Source: Sphaerosporella brunnea (taxonomy: Eukaryota; Ascomycota; Pezizomycetes; Pezizales; Pyronemataceae). Taken from it: 64,000 nucleotides of DNA. A program made the translations under genes and the position numbers. Position 1 is the first letter of the stretch, and every line of letters begins with the position of its first letter. The notes under the pieces are model-generated. The model had not been told where the DNA came from. It made no database searches and was given only the letters and a program-made list of their open reading frames with translations. Positions 24,081 to 38,061 of the stretch are shown here, one piece after another. The stretch spans positions 82,783-146,782 of the forward strand of contig VXIS01000088.1 in NCBI GenBank assembly GCA_008704415.1, given 5' to 3'.

Positions 24081-27000
24081 ATGGCTAGTAAGTTGTTCAC
24101 TCCCCATCATGTTCATGTTTGATTTCATCGAGCACATTCCATCATATACACCATCATTATCATTCATTCCTTCATCCCACTATGTCATGATGTTTCATGA
24201 CATGCATACCCTTTATTCATCGCATACATTCATGCATCTTCATCGCATACACATACCCGGTCATCATCCTACACCTTGATGACATCTTACCTTTATATCT
24301 TTATCTTTACACATACCTTCATGCATCTTCGTCCATCATACACATGCCTTCATCATATACCGTCAACGATTGTATATACTTCAATCACATCCCTTCATGA
24401 CATACATCTATCATGCACATCTGTCACCTGAATGTATTGATCATGCCTTCCTTCATCACACACTTCCATTCTCTACTTCACTTCACTCGCTTCTTCTACC
24501 GGGGCTGACATTCTTTTCTCCCATAGCCCGTGGCGGTAAGGCCATGTACAAGTCCGAGTCCGACTATGTTGTTGGGGACTTTCCCCACATCACCGATTGG
24601 ACCATCCCTAAGCGTCCTGGATTCGGAACTAAGGGAGCTGTTGCCAAAGTTGCGGTCAACGCTTACCCTGTGACCAAGTTCCCCACCAGTGCTATCTATC
24701 AGTACGATGTAAGTTTATATCCACTGACCATTTGTCGTCGTGTGCTAAATATTTTGCCAGTGTAACATTGGCGTGGACGGTTCCAAGAGGGCTTTGATCA
24801 ACAAGCTTTGGAACCACCCCAAGCTCCGGGAGAAGTTCGGCAAGGCCAACAGTACCGTCATTTTTGATGGATCCAAGTTGGCTTGGTCCGTTGTTGAAAT
24901 GCCATTTGGTGACCAGTTGACCATGATGATCGACTTGGATGAAGGCAAGTTTATCCTTGCTTTTTGTAAGTACTAATGCTAACATGATGATAGACGACGG
25001 TCGTACTCGGAGGGGCCCTGCTCGTGACAACAAGCACCGTATTGTCATCCGCAAGTCTGGCACTGTCCCAATGCAGATCTTGGATGCATACTTGTGTGGC
25101 AAGACCGACTACGACAAGAGCAGCATACTGGCTGGAATCAACTTCCTGGATCATCTCATCCGTGAGACACCTGCCAAGAGGTTTGTTGCCATCAAGCGTT
25201 CGTTCTTCCAGAGACAGGGCCACCGTCTCCTTGAAGGTGGTGTGGAAGCTTGGAAGGGAATCTTTCAGAGCATTCGTGCTGCTCATGGTGGTCGTCTGAT
25301 CATGAACGTTGACGTTGCGACGTCTTGTTTCTGGGCCGAAGGGTCTCTGATGCAGTTGGCTGTCAGCCTTACCAGGCTGCGTAAGTACCCTGTACAATTG
25401 ACATTGTCAACAATTGCTAACCACTTTGTGTTGCAGAGAGCGTTGAGCAGATGGTCAGCCAGATTACGAAGGACGGTCCTAAGGGCAAGATCATGAGGGA
25501 ACTGCGTCGCCTGAAGAAGGTCCAGTTCTTCTGCATGCACCGCGCTCGCGATACGGACGGTTCTCCCAAGAGAATCTACACTGTTGAGGGCTACGAAGAA
25601 AAGAGCGCCCGAGATACGCAGTTCGAGCTTCGTCGTCGTCAGGAAAATGGAGAATACAGTGTCAAGTTAGTATCCGTCGCTCAGTACTACAAGGATACGT
25701 ACAACTTGCACCTGAAGTATCCTGGACTGCCTTTGGTTCGCACGAGAAAGAAGGGCGAGTTCTATCCTATGGAGCTCTGCTTTGTCGCTCCGGCCCAGCG
25801 CTATCCATTCAAGTTGAACGATAGGCAGACTGCGGATATGATCAAATTCACTGTTCAGCGCCCGAAGGAACGCGAGAACATGATCAAGACGAACGTTCTC
25901 CAGTTGGCCTGGGACAAGGATCCTCTTCTTCGCGACTATGGTCTGGAGGTTAATACCAACATGTTCAGGACTGAAGCTCGCGTTTTGCCGACTCCTCAGA
26001 TCGCCTACGGACCTGGTTCTCAGGACCAGAAGTTTGCCCCCAAAGATGGTCGCTGGGATCTGAGAGGCAAGAAGTTTGCGTCCTGGGGTCCAATTGCCCC
26101 TGGAAACAACGGAGGATTGAAGTGTTGGGGTGTAATGGTCTTTGGATCTCCTCGTAGCATCCCTGAGACTGGTGTCAAGGCCTTCTTCAGGGAGATGATC
26201 AAGGCAATTGGTCAGCACGGTGGTCATGTTGTGATGAAGGTATGAATCTACACAGTTCCTATACTTTTGAACAATACGCTAATAACTTTCATAGGACCCT
26301 CCCATCATGTACGCTGATGCGACCAAGGCTGTTGGTACCAACCTTTTCGAGCTGTACAAGAAGGCTGGGAACAAAATAAACATGAAGCCTCAGATCCTTT
26401 TCGTGATCCTGACTCAGAAGTCGGCCCAGCCATATAACGATATCAAGGCGTACTGTGATATCCAGTTGGGTACTCCCTCGCAGTGTAAGTCTTTCCCATT
26501 GACTATCCTCGACTCTGCAACTGACGCAATTATCTAGGCATGCAATCCAAGCATGTTGAGCAGGCCAAGGCTCAGTACTGCTCCAACATCTGCATGAAGA
26601 TTAATGCGAAGATGGGAGGATACTCTTGCGATCTGGTTTCAACCTTCCACCCTCTGGCCAAGGGTCCTCCTACCATGATCCTCGGTGCGGATGTGTCTCA
26701 TGCCTCGCCCATGAACCCTACTGGATCCTATGCTTCAATGGTTGGATCGATAAACGAGCAGGCTACCCGTTTTGCCGCTATTGCCAACACCAACGGCACT
26801 AGATCGGAAATGATCTCGGGTCAGAACGTCTTCAAGTTCTTGATGACTCTTCTGAGAGCGTTCCACGCGAACACGAAAAAGAAGCCTCACCGTATCCTCT
26901 ATTTCCGTGATGGTGTCTCTGAGGGAGATTACGAGAAGGTGGTGAGGATTGAGCTGGAGGCCATCAAGGAGGCTTGTCACAAGATGGACTCTACTTTCAA

Positions 27001-27493
27001 GCCGAAGTTCACTGTTGTGGTTTGCTCCAAGCGCCATCACTTTAGGTTCTTCCCTGTCGACCGAATTGCCATGGACCGTAACAACAACCCCGTCCCCGGT
27101 ACGATTGTCGAGAAGGACATCACCTCGGTTGACCAGTGGGACTTCTACTTGAACTCTCACAACGCTATCCAAGGCACTTCTCGCCCTGTTCACTATCAGG
27201 TCATCTTTGATGAGAACAGGATCCCTCCGGATGCGCTGCAGGCGTTCATCTACAACACCTGCTACACCTACATTAGGGCTACTTGTTCAGTCTCTTTGGT
27301 CCCGGCGACCTACTATGCCCACGTTGCTTCCGCTAGGGCTCGTTGCCACGAGATTGATACTGAAGACCACGTCTCGAGCTATTCTCCAGATGATCCTCGT
27401 GAGTTGGTTAGGCGTGAGGCTCTTGCTCAAGGCAAGATTCCTGCTTTGCGCCCTCTCCACAAGGACATGCAGCAGAAGATGTGGTTCGTCTAA
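24081..27493 (+). CDS. Argonaute (slicer-type, RNA silencing effector)
   Basis: Seven exons: 24081-24087, 24527-24708, 24761-24944, 24994-25380, 25437-26239, 26295-26484 and 26538-27493, giving 902 residues. The order is N-terminal domain, linker 1, PAZ (about residues 250-400), linker 2, MID (NMKPQILFVILTQKS; PYNDIKAYCD near residues 555-570) and PIWI. All four slicer residues are visible: Asp in GADVSHASP, the Glu finger in RSEMISGQN, Asp in YFRDGVSEG and His in YYAHVASARAR. The C-terminus MWFV is a typical Argonaute end. The protein binds small RNAs in the cytoplasm for quelling/MSUD-type silencing; I cannot place it in the QDE-2 or SMS-2 branch from memory. Exon 1 is only 7 nt and is followed by a 439-nt CAT-rich intron. 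The intron at 24945-24993 is GC-AG. Confidence 0.95.
24088..24526 (+). other. Long first intron of Argonaute, CATTCAT/CATACA-rich
   Basis: This intron is about eight times longer than the others in the window (439 nt). It consists largely of irregular repeats of ATTCATC, CATACA and CATGCA on the coding strand. It begins GTAAGT and ends CCCATAG. Such a long 5' intron behind a 7-nt coding exon may carry regulatory sequence; that is inference. Confidence 0.6.
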
Positions 27494-28053
27494 GAGCCAG
27501 GGTAAAATGGGGTGAAGGGATTTCTTTTTCTTCTGTGTTCGCTGGGAAATGGTGTTTGTGATTTCTTTGTGCCTTCTACATAGTGGTGTTTTTCTTTTGG
27601 GCATCAAATGGGATCTTGAGATGAACAATCCAATCCGTGTAATTGTGAATCCAATCAGTTCAATTGTGACACTTGTAGATAGTAACCAGGGTACATGAAG
27701 AGCGCCATCCATGGCATCGATTGATCGCTGCAACCAAAAAAAGCTCGCTAACTACATTCAGGCTGTTTATAGCCCATCCATTAAGCAAAAAGACAATAGC
27801 TAGAACACATGCGGAAAATCGATGGCTGTGATATGACTAGCAGTGTAGAACGGGTATAGTTAGGTGAGGCAATGACGGAGCAAAGAAGTGCCGAAGAATC
27901 ATGACACCATGACGCTGCAAGAACTGGTTGTGAGGGTAAAGGAGCCAGCGAGGCACAATCAAAAAGGAAGAACATCCCATCCATAAAAGGTAAAAAGAAA
28001 AAAAGGAGACAAGAAAAAAAGGAAAAGAAATTAACGACCCGTACTTCTAACTT
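27494..28053. other. Convergent intergenic region (3' UTRs of Argonaute and the CaM kinase)
   Basis: No gene seen. T-rich sequence follows the Argonaute stop, and AAAAGGAAAAG-type A-rich sequence lies before 28050, downstream of the kinase stop on the other strand. This fits two convergent 3' ends. Confidence 0.4.
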
Positions 28054-29335
<1,282 letters not shown>

Positions 29336-30380
29336 CTTCAAAGCGATTCGATGTGGAGGTGGGGCGGGGTTGAGAAGGATGGAGCTTTGACTCGCGCGCA
29401 CAGGGGAGTTAATGTGGAAAACGACGGCTCGGTAACGAGCGAGTGTGAAGAGCGCAAGGGATGGAGCTGCTATGTACTGTGGTGTGAGAGAGTGTGCGAT
29501 CCGGAGAAGCGTTGGCTTCTTTGGAGGGCCGAGTTGTTAGAGTCGGCGGTGGTGGTGGATGATGAGTGAGGTAAGGTGAGGGGAGGTTCATCCGCTTATA
29601 TACTCTATATCAGCTGGCCCGTCGCTCCGAAGTCCAATCAATGGATACGACGCTCAGCCTTGTTCATGCCTCTCAACTACGCTATACTATCGCGACTTTC
29701 TTTTGCGCGTACGTACCTCCCGGCTGGTTCTATTTTTGGGTTGCCGCGTGAGATGAGCTTGCCAGGTAAGTCCATTCTTCGGCTGCTTGTGACGGTTTCT
29801 CAGGGTGTATGGTTACTCTCGAAATACTCGCCCTGGATGTTCCCGATGTACAGAATCTGCGGTTAAGCAATCACAAGCGGAACTGACCTTTAATTGTGAC
29901 ACGTGAGCGAGTGATAATGCGTGAACGGTCGACAGGCCAGTACCCTCGAGAATTCGAGTTGAATTGCTTGATGCACTTGGTTTGTGCATACTTGTAGTTA
30001 TAGTGAGAACGTGTGCATATTGAGTGGCCGTAAGCCAGATATCGATATTCTCACTCCTTGTACTTGTGACTGATATCTCGGGGACCCTCCCGGATTAGTT
30101 ACACTCTAACTCATGAACTATTTAATCGAGTGATGCTAAGTGAACGACTGACAGCAGATGGCGTCGTCTTCGAACGACCAGCAAAATTCTCCAAGAGAAA
30201 GTGTGTATTCGTTCGTAGTAAGGATGCACCGCAGCGTTGAGCTTGCTTGATATATCAGGTACAAACACATCACAAGAATGCAAAAATCCCAAAATCCATG
30301 AAAGAAAACACCGCGCATCAAAACCTTGACGCGAATGAAAATGAAAATGAAAATGAAAATGACAATGAAAATGAAGATGG

Positions 30381-30411
<31 letters not shown>

Positions 30412-30546
30412 ACATGTTGTGAGTTGAAGCACTTTTTCTAATGTAAATCCCGTTTTTGTAACCCCGAAAAAATCCCACGCCAGCCAAAGAACCCTAATTA
30501 TACAAAGGAAATTGAAGTGAAAAGATGCAAGATGTTAGGAGGAAAT
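29336..30546. other. Intergenic region upstream of the CaM kinase
   Basis: No gene seen. It contains an ATGAAA hexamer repeat at about 30334-30380, directly followed by an A29 tract (30381-30409). The right end is the 3' UTR side of the SHMT gene. Confidence 0.45.
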
Positions 30547-32344
30547 TTAGATAGGCAGAGGGAAGGTGGAGGCCCACTCGGCGATCTCCTTCTTGAGGAC
30601 CTGAACCTCAGGGACACCCTGGGTGACCTTGGCCTTGAAGTCCTTGAGCTTGTTGGCCTCCTTAGGAAGCTCGCTCTGGATCTTCAAGCACAGGTTGATG
30701 CAGGTGTCAATGTAGCCGGCAACACGGCGGAAGTCGTCTTCACCGAAACCACGGGTGGTAGCGGCAGGAGTACCAATACGGATACCGCAGGGGGTGAGGG
30801 CACTCTTGTCGCCAGGGATGGCGTTCTTGTTGCAAGAAATGTTGGCAGCCTCGAGAACAGCCTCGACACGGGCACCGTCGAGCCCCTTGTCGCGGAGGTT
30901 GAGCAGAACCATGTGCGAGTCGGTACCGTCGGATACGAGCTTGTAGCCCAGGCGCTTGAACTCGATTTCGAGAGCCTTGGCATTGGCAACAACCTGCTGC
31001 TGGTACTGCTTGAACTCGGGAGTCATGGTCTGCTTCAGAGCCACGGAGAGGGCAGTGATGGTGTGGTTGTGGGGTCCACCCTGGTGACCGGGGAAGACGC
31101 TGTTTGCAAGTCAGCAAACATTGCAGCTAAAAATGCATGATGGAGAAAGCGGTCAAAAGATTCAAGATCAGAAGGAAGGCAACGGAAAATATCTACACGG
31201 AGTTTTGCGCATTCGGTAGAAATGATTTACATCCGAAAATGTTTCATCATGTGAATCGTAGACAAAGTGTAACGCTGAACAGGGAATTGTCTTCACATAC
31301 CTGAAGTTGATCGGGTTCTCAAGATCGTACATGGTCTTGTTGCCCTTGGCATCGACCTTGCGGACACCACGGCGGAAGAAGATCATGGCGCCACGGGGTC
31401 CACGGAGGGACTTGTGGGTGGTAGTGGTGACAATGTCAGCGTACTCGAAGGGGCTCTTGATAACACCAGCGGCGACCAGGCCGGAAATGTGGGCCATGTC
31501 GACCATGAGGTAGGCACCAACGGAGTCGGCAATCTCGCGCATGCGCTTGTAGTCGATCTCACGGCAATAGGCGGAGGTACCGGCAACAAGGACCTTGGGA
31601 CGATAAAGGATGGCGTTCTTGGCCAGGGTATCGTAGTCAATGATGCCGGTCTCCTCGTTGACGCGGTAAGGCATGGTCTCAAAGTAAGTAGAGACGGCAG
31701 AGATCCTAATTGCTAGTCAGGAAAGGCCAATCGAGGCACTTTCTGGGGATTGAACTGACTTCTTCTGGGGAGTCTGGTACCCGTGAGACAAGTGACCACC
31801 GTGGGGCAGGTCAAGACCCATCAGGCGCTCGTGAGGGCGCATGATGGCCTGGTAGACCTGGAGGTTGGCAGGAGATCCAGAGAGGCACTGGACGTTGACA
31901 CCCCACTTGTCGGGAGTGACACCGAAAGCGGCGAGAGCACGCTCCTGGCACAGAGTCTCGACAGCGTCGATGTGCTCGTTACCACCGTAGTAACGAGCGC
32001 CGGGGTATCCCTCAGAGTACTTGTTGGACATGACAGATCCGAGTGCGTCGTACACGGAGCGAGAGGTGATGTTCTCGGAGGCGATCAGAGGAATGTTCTC
32101 CCGTTGACGCTTGATCTCGCGTTGCTGTGCTGCGATTAACAATGGTCGTGGAGGAGGACGCTGGTTTTTCCTTGAAGGATCTAATTTTTAAAAAAATAAA
32201 ACATACCACGAGCTCATAGATCTCCGGGTCAGACTCCTGCAGAGACTTCTCAAGCATCTACATGCCGTGAGTCAATCAGTTCGCACCAACAAAGAATATG
32301 AGCAAACCGACTTCCTTGTGGGACTGGGGGAGAGCGTAAGTCAT
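30547..32344 (-). CDS. Serine hydroxymethyltransferase, cytosolic type
   Basis: The start [11 protein letters not shown] is at 32344. There are five exons, with introns near 32311-32258, 32210-32133, 31760-31706 and 31304-31101; the last is about 200 nt. The enzyme interconverts serine and glycine with tetrahydrofolate and uses PLP. Visible signatures: [14 protein letters not shown], the [18 protein letters not shown] block, the [11 protein letters not shown] strand, [14 protein letters not shown], and the PLP-lysine motif [15 protein letters not shown]. Near the end are [15 protein letters not shown] and [11 protein letters not shown]. No mitochondrial presequence is present, so the cytosolic isoform (yeast SHM2, Neurospora 'for') is most likely. 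Length is about 470 residues, normal for the family. The third-codon GC/C bias in the exons suggests high expression. Confidence 0.95.
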
Positions 32345-32850
32345 TGTTGCGGATTGTTGCAGGTGAATTGATTGATACAAGCAACGGAAGGGTATAAGAT
32401 GTGGGGGGTGGGAAAGAAGGGGAGGGACAGGTTCTCAGATGAGGGGAGTCTCGGGGCAGAGTTTTTGTAGTGTCGATGGCGGGGTCCCACAACAAGAGCT
32501 CAAAAAAGTTTTTCTCTCGCCTAGCTCAGATCCTGGGCTCCCCGCTGACTCCGCTCCGATGGTACTGTCTACCGGCGGGGCAGCGACAGATACATTGTAC
32601 TAGTCAAGTCCGCAGAATTTTGCAGTGATTGATCAGCTGGATAACGGCCCCACACGCTTCCGTCAACAGCCATCACTCGGGGCGCTTGCGGGCAAAGTTC
32701 CAGACCAAAAGACCGCCACAAAGAGGCCAAGCACTGCAAACGGCAAGCCGGGCAGACAAACATTGAGGTCAAGGGGGACATGCAGAGAATCCGCGAGCTG
32801 CATCAAATAGCCACAATGACATTGCTCATGCCATCCAGTAATACTGCATA
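32345..32850. promoter_or_regulatory. Upstream region of SHMT
   Basis: No gene. The 150 bp before the ATG is purine-rich on the plus strand, so pyrimidine-rich on the coding strand, as usual for a highly expressed fungal promoter. Beyond about 32560 I see nothing before the MITE at 32851. Confidence 0.35.
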
Positions 32851-32962
32851 AACTCGCAAGCAAGAGACTGGGCTAAGTCACTGCGCCATGTAGGCTTAGT
32901 GACTTTGCCACATGGCGCAGTGACTTAGCCAGTGACGTAGCCCAGTCTCTTGCTTGCGAGTT
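32851..32962. mobile_element. MITE family A, copy 1 (112-bp palindrome)
   Basis: The ends AACTCGCAAGCAAGAGACTG are an exact inverted pair, with TA on both sides (32849-32850 and 32963-32964). Inside, a second palindrome is built on GTCACTG/CAGTGAC and CGCCATGT. About 75 bp of the centre are identical to the copy at 46321-46436. The whole unit would fold into a long hairpin as RNA or extruded DNA. The right TA is also the left TA of the next element. Confidence 0.9.
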
Positions 32963-32964
32963 TA

Positions 32965-33175
32965 CTATCGCGTGGCCCCCAATGTCGTTTTTTCCCCAGT
33001 GTCGCGCTGAAAAGTACGCCGGCTGGCTCAGAAATACGCATGGCAACGGGCAACGTTTCTGAGTGGTGGTTGCTACGCGAGGTCCCCGCCAAAGCTGCCC
33101 GCGTATTTCTCAGCCAGCCAGCGTACTTTTCAGCGCGACACTGGGGAGAAAACGACATTGGGGGCCACGCGATAG
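32965..33175. mobile_element. MITE family B, copy 1 (211 bp, 75-bp arms)
   Basis: The arms 32965-33039 and 33101-33175 are inverted with only a few mismatches and start CTATCGCGTGGCC. TA flanks both ends (32963-32964 and 33176-33177). A second copy lies at 37844-38061. No coding capacity. It abuts MITE A with a single TA between them. Confidence 0.92.
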
Positions 33176-33177
33176 TA

Positions 33178-33708
33178 TGCGGTAAGCCTCAATTGAGTAA
33201 ATTTTGATTCAATTGGCGATCTGCCCGTTAGTGTCAGAGACCCCCCTAGGTGATACATAAAAGTACAAATTTTTTCGCCTAAACCCCTGTTTTTGGCTGT
33301 TTTACACCAAAAATGCCCCATATTCGAGCAATAACTCCACCACATCACAGCGGGAAATTTTGGTTGGGCATTGAAGTGATAGACAAATCCATAGAATCTC
33401 AATAATTGTGGTGACATTGTGAAAATCGGGCGTTGTGGTGGAGTGAGGAGCTGGATTCGTCACGTCCCCATACAAAATCTCGTGTTTTCGAGCTCCCAAC
33501 CACCTCCCAGCTCATTGCACCTTCAGATTTTGAAAAATTTGAGCGCCCTTTCAGGAGGAAAAATTTCAGATAATTTCCAAGCTCGTCCTCAAAGGCTGAG
33601 TTTTTAGAACCAGAGGAAGGTGTTTGGGTAGCTACTTTGGCTGTAAAACGGCAAAGTAACGAATCTTTTTGTCCCTTGACTGTGATATGTTCCAAAAGTA
33701 CCCCGCCC

Positions 33709-33741
<33 letters not shown>

Positions 33742-33886
33742 GCTGAAAAAGAGGACAAGAAAACAGAAAAAAAGAAAAAAAAGAAAAACACAATAAATAA
33801 TAATTGGAAAGACATGCCTCCCCTCCCGACAAAATTCGTAACGCCGTGTATCTATGGAAAACGAGCTCCTCGAACAATTGCACATA
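33178..33886. other. AT-rich non-coding stretch downstream of VPS4
   Basis: About 700 bp with no gene. It has an A31 tract at 33710-33740 followed by AAAAGAAAAA sequence that leads into the VPS4 3' end. The part at 33230-33620 has an unusual even composition and could be an old repeat, but I could find no inverted ends or second copy in the window. Confidence 0.4.
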
Positions 33887-35309
<1,423 letters not shown>

Positions 35310-35687
35310 CGTGCCGGGTGTCTTGTCGGTGGTAGTGAGAAGAGTTGTGTGGGTATATCAAGTGTCGCGAGGTAGATCTTTTCTGGGGAATGCGGGGCGG
35401 GTGTTCTAGCTCGACGTGGGCGCGAAATCTGGCCGATGATGTAAGTCCAAAGCCTACGTGAAAGAGAAAACGAGACCCCGAGTGAAGGAAGCTGTGAACA
35501 TACCCCAAATGAGTGTCTGGACGTGAAGCAGTAGCGCTGATCGCAGTAAGAAGAAAGAGCAACAGAAAGAAGACCAGTTGTTGCTTTGCTGGGTGCGCTT
35601 CTTGGCGTTTAGAGACCAACTGTGCAACCACCCCACGTCTACCCACCCCGCCGCGTGCCATCATATTCATTACCATCCGATCTCGCT
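35310..35687. promoter_or_regulatory. Shared promoter region of VPS4 and prefoldin subunit 6
   Basis: 378 bp between two divergent start codons with no gene. Such a short spacing implies overlapping or bidirectional promoters. I see no clear TATA box. Confidence 0.45.
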
Positions 35688-36237
35688 ATGGCTGACTCCC
35701 AGAAGCTCTTGCAGAGCCTAACAGATGAGTTCCAGAACCTACAGAAAGGTTTCTTCCATTTCGCTGTTGCTTGGAGTCGCCCTGACTTTTGGCAGACCTG
35801 AGCTCGGCCGTCGAGGCACGACAGAAACTCGAATCGCAGCTTCAGGAGAACAAGTCCGTACAGAAGGTATAGCGCACCACGTGTCCACATATCGAGAACC
35901 CATTTGTCTGATGTGGCGGCGCTACAGGAATTCGCGAGTTTGGAAGATGATGCGAAGATTTACAAACTTGTTGGCCCGGTGCTGTTGAAGCAGGACAGGG
36001 CGGAGGCTGTCATGAACGTTGACAAGCGTCTGGAATTCATCGAGTCCGAGATGTGCGTTCCGGTGAAGTTCCTTGGCGGAGTGTTGAGAGCGCTGGTTGA
36101 CATTTGCTTGGGACAGAAAACGAATAGAAGGACAGATCACCGAGATTGGAAACAAGCAGGAAAAGAAGAAGATGGAGATCATGCAGTTGCAGACGCAGCT
36201 GGAGCAGGCCGCCAAAGCGGCGGCAGCGCAGGAGTAG
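35688..36237 (+). CDS. YKE2: Prefoldin subunit 6
   Basis: Four exons: 35688-35748, 35796-35866, 35928-36052 and 36117-36237, giving 125 residues, normal for a beta-type prefoldin subunit. An N-terminal coiled coil (SQKLLQSLTDEFQNLQKDL...) and a C-terminal coiled coil (IKRIEGQITEIGNKQEKKKM...) flank the central hairpin containing YKLVGPVLLKQDRAEA. This is the usual two-helix tentacle plus beta-hairpin of prefoldin. The hexamer delivers unfolded actin and tubulin to the chaperonin CCT in the cytosol. Three short introns in a 378-nt coding sequence are noteworthy; each restores the frame exactly. Confidence 0.92.
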
Positions 36238-36379
36238 CAATGTACAACAATAGACATACCAAAAGCTCTTCTACACAGCAAGATCACGATTTCCATAAAC
36301 TTAGTAAGACAGCTCATGGTATCCCTCGCAATTGCAGGCTATTGTACAGACAGGCGAGTATGACAAACTTTTGGCCCGC

Positions 36380-37487
36380 TCATGCCGCCTCCTCGTGCTT
36401 TTTCTTTTTCTTCTTCTCCCCGTCCTTATCCGTCTTATGCCACTTCTTTTTCCTCTGATGATCCTTCCTCCGCAGGGGGCTTCTCCGGCTTGTCCACATC
36501 CATGGCATCCAGTGTTTTCACTAGCCAGCTGGCCCGCGGGCTCATAGAAGCCCGGCTGGCTGATAGGTAGAGCACTACTGAGGCTTGAAGGGGCGGCGTT
36601 CTAGTAGTGGTAAGCGCACGATGATACATCTTCACACGAAATCACTCGCTTAGTTCACGTCTGCTTCATTTTTCGACCCTCAGCTGACTACTAAAGAGCG
36701 CCAGCCGCTAAGGCTGTGGCATTTAGCTATTGACAACCTCCCATGACCTCGTCCTCTGCATCGCCGACCGCCCCGAAAGGCTTATAACGCATTCGCAATC
36801 CCTCGGGCTGAAGCCGAACAGGCTGTGCCTCGGGAATCTGATCTTTCGAGATCTTCCTCCGCTTGGGTAAGCTCTCCACCATGCGGAACGCCTTCTCTAT
36901 TGACTGCCCAACTGTACTTCAATCAGCAATACACCCTCTCGATCCCAGCCTGTGATGAATATACCTGCTCTGTACACCCCCTTCGAGTCCGGGAACATAA
37001 TTTTAACACTCCCGTCCAGAGCCTCCGTGTCCTCGTTCAAGCAGAAACTCCGTCCCTTGATTTCCATTACAGGATTACCTTCGGCGACATCAACAGGTGA
37101 AAAAGCAGGCAACCTCGAGATCGGCGCATTGGCAGGCGCAGTGATGAACCACAACTGCTTCCCCTTCAAGTTCGCAGCGGAGAACGGGTTTGAGTCTCGC
37201 AGTGAATCCGCCGCTGACAGTGCCGTGAAGTTTTGCGGGGGCTGGTATCGGTATGTAACATCTCTGAGCATGCACACACAATCAGTACAGTGCCCACTCG
37301 CTATTGGAATTCGTTAATACCTTGGCTGCTGCTCCTCGACTTCGCTGTCGCTCCCGCTCTCATCTGAGTCTGAAACCACCTCAGCCGAAAGCTTGGATGT
37401 TGTTTTGGAGGGCGTGGGCTGCGCGGCAGCGGGGGTGGATTTTGATGGTTTCGCCATTTGTTTGGTGGAGTTTGCTTTCTCAACCAT
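36380..37487 (-). CDS. RPA34: RNA polymerase I subunit RPA34 (A34.5-like), 3' end frame-disrupted
   Basis: The start MVEKANSTKQ is at 37487. An acidic Ser/Asp/Glu N-terminal tail is followed, after an intron at about 37319-37265, by the dimerisation beta-domain (DVTYRYQPPQNFTAL, LKGKQLWFITAPANAPIS, NPVMEIKGRSF). A second intron at about 36953-36900 leads to VGQSIEKAFRMVESLPKRRK and GLRMRYKPFG. The family partners A49 to form the TFIIE/F-like module of Pol I in the nucleolus. The frame as written stops at 36727-36729. A third intron (about 36737-36521) would join VMG to VKTLDAMDVDKPEKPP. That frame passes into a Lys-rich tail (KWHKTDKDGEKKKKKKHEEA, stop at 36380-36382) only if the T5 run at 36447-36451 had four bases. 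The tail is typical of the family, so a one-base indel is likely. Confidence 0.82.
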
Positions 37488-37578
37488 GGTTGGTTCGGGT
37501 TGCGACGCTTTAGAGTGGGGAGGAACTGGCTGAGCTTGTTGGCGTCCGCGCACAACGCGAAAAAAAGTTTATGGTTAC

Positions 37579-37841
37579 TCACGCGGCCGGAATCATTGAA
37601 CATCACGTGCCGCACAGGGTTGGGGTTATATTTTTCACGTGTGTGGGGTTGCGGCGGAGCCAGGCCACAACGGCTGATTTTTGGAGGGCTTATTTTCGCG
37701 TATCCTACTACATCAATTTGAATCAAATCGGTCGCGCCGTTGTTGAGATAATGGGGGGGGTATCGAGCGGGGTGCTTTCGGGTAGAAAATATAACCCCAA
37801 CCCTGCGGGCACGTGATGTGCGATGATTCCGGCCGCGTGAG
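37579..37841. mobile_element. MITE family C, 263 bp
   Basis: Inverted arms of about 55-58 bp start CTCACGCGGCCGGAATCAT. The reverse complement of the right end begins CTCACGCGGCCGGAATCAT as well. TA flanks both ends (37577-37578 and 37842-37843). CACGTG occurs three times (37605, 37636 and 37810). The element starts only about 90 bp upstream of the RPA34 start codon. No coding capacity. Confidence 0.9.
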
Positions 37842-37843
37842 TA

Positions 37844-38061
37844 CTATCGCGTTGCCACCTACCAGGTATGTCGTCTTTTCACCTATGTCGCGCTGAAAAG
37901 TACGCTGGCTGGCTCAGAAATACGCATGGCAACGGGCGGCCTTGCGGGGTGGTGGTTGCGGCGCCAGATCCTCGCCAGAGCTGCCCGCGTATTTCTGAGC
38001 CAGCCAGCGTACTTTTCAGCGCGACATTGGTGAAAAGACGACATAGGCGGCAACGCGATAG
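37844..38061. mobile_element. MITE family B, copy 2 (218 bp)
   Basis: The CTATCGCG ends and TA flanks (37842-37843 and 38062-38063) are like copy 1 at 32965. Long parts of the arms are near-identical to copy 1 (GTCGCGCTGAAAAGTACGC, GGCTGGCTCAGAAATACGC). It follows MITE C with just one TA between, so the two elements fill most of the RPA34-DBP8 intergenic region. Confidence 0.92.

Noticed and set aside
33230..33700. Possible old transposon next to MITE B
   Set aside because: No inverted or direct terminal repeats and no second copy in the window.
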